Of a DNA stretch of 17,010 nucleotides, positions 16,553-17,010 are shown piece by piece. The translations under genes were made by a program, and so were the position numbers. The notes under the pieces are model-generated. The model worked only from the letters and a program-made list of their open reading frames with translations. It had not been told where the DNA came from and did no database searches. Location: NCBI GenBank assembly GCA_002386465.1, contig DGIT01000127.1, positions 1-17,010 on the forward strand, in the 5' to 3' direction. Source of the DNA: Burkholderiales bacterium UBA4615 (GTDB taxonomy: Bacteria > Pseudomonadota > Gammaproteobacteria > Burkholderiales > Burkholderiaceae_E). The stretch's first letter is position 1; each line of letters starts with the position of its first letter.

Positions 16553-17010
16553 TCAGTGAATCTCGTCTGAAGCTTTGAGGGCCGCCCGCAGCGTGGCGAT
16601 TGTGAAGGCCGGATCGCGCGCTGCGTCCAGAATCTCTTTTTCCTTGCGCACCAGCAGATCCACTGCGGCGGCTACCTTGTCGGCCACCTCATGAGGAATC
16701 ACGACCGCGCCATGGCGATCGGCATGGACCAGATCGCCGTGACGCACCGTCATGCCATGCACATCCACAGGAGCCCCCCAGCCCGCAGGCGACACCCAGG
16801 CATGGCTGGGCCCGATGCTGCCGGCCAGTGCCTGAAAGCCCGGCGCAAACTGATCGATGTCACGCACCGAGCCATTCGTGATCACGCCTAAAGCGCCGAG
16901 CCCCTTGTGCACGGCGGAATTCACTTCGCCCCACAAGGCGCCAAACCCGGCAGGGTCGTCCAGGTCCTGCACGACCACGATGCTGGGCCGCGGCAGGCTG
17001 TCGATATATT
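16553..17010 (-). CDS. RraA-like protein, 5' end beyond the window (partial)
   Basis: C-terminal 151 residues of an RraA/dimethylmenaquinone-methyltransferase-like protein. The frame is open to the last base of the window, so the GTG at 16978 is internal and the true start lies outside. The family core is visible as WGEVNSAVHKGLGALGVITN followed by GSVRD. Class II pyruvate aldolases of this fold (HMG/CHA aldolase) use a D-X20-R-D metal and substrate motif; here the spacing is kept but Glu replaces the first Asp (E-X20-R-D). It could be an aldolase or oxaloacetate decarboxylase of aromatic or organic-acid breakdown, or a non-catalytic relative; true RraA (RNase E regulator) lacks the full motif. 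It converges on the Bug gene. Confidence 0.82.
   Translation of the reverse strand, partial: YIDSLPRPSIVVVQDLDDPAGFGALWGEVNSAVHKGLGALGVITNGSVRDIDQFAPGFQALAGSIGPSHAWVSPAGWGAPVDVHGMTVRHGDLVHADRHGAVVIPHEVADKVAAAVDLLVRKEKEILDAARDPAFTIATLRAALKASDEIH

Overview
The window is a GC-rich stretch of ordinary chromosomal DNA, most likely from a betaproteobacterium of the order Burkholderiales. The grounds are the mix of families: a Bug-type solute receptor, a HAAT (Liv-type) ABC operon, an IlvD/Edd sugar-acid dehydratase, a TauD/TfdA dioxygenase, an RraA-like protein and a PilB/PilC pair. I see no insertion sequence, integrase, phage gene, tRNA, rRNA or CRISPR array. The order is from family knowledge; no database search was possible.

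Left part (1-5646): an eight-heme c-type cytochrome with HEAT-like and TPR regions reads rightward and converges on pilC, which follows pilB on the minus strand. PilB is the extension ATPase and PilC the inner-membrane platform of a type IVa pilus. The usual pilD neighbour is absent here. The 241-base gap between pilB and the next, divergent gene holds a large compound inverted repeat. One arm of it has an alternative partner next to the pilB start codon.

Middle part (5888-13828): an IlvD/Edd dehydratase with all three [2Fe-2S] cysteines is followed, after a 191-base gap with a plausible sigma-70 promoter, by a compact transporter operon. The order is livG-livF-livH-livM, then a periplasmic binding protein, with start/stop overlaps or very short gaps. 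A strong intrinsic terminator follows, and then a second, tandem-duplicated binding protein of equal length (about 72% identical by hand count). The two copies differ most in their signal peptides. A second strong terminator closes the block. The operon imports a small solute (branched-chain amino acid or other organic acid or amide) into the cytoplasm using two receptors.

Right part (13934-17010): a small lipoprotein-like chagasin-family (I42) protease inhibitor and a TauD/TfdA dioxygenase lie on the minus strand. The dioxygenase is divergent from a Bug-family receptor gene, and their shared intergenic region carries a perfect 7-base inverted repeat overlapping both -35-like boxes. The Bug gene converges on an RraA-like gene that runs off the window end. 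Dehydratase, dioxygenase, Bug receptor and RraA-like protein all fit uptake and breakdown of organic acids, but no single pathway can be assigned.

No clearly new system is visible. The observations most worth checking are the mutually exclusive pairing upstream of pilB, the duplicated binding protein with a Tat-like signal, and the symmetric operator candidate between the dioxygenase and Bug genes.
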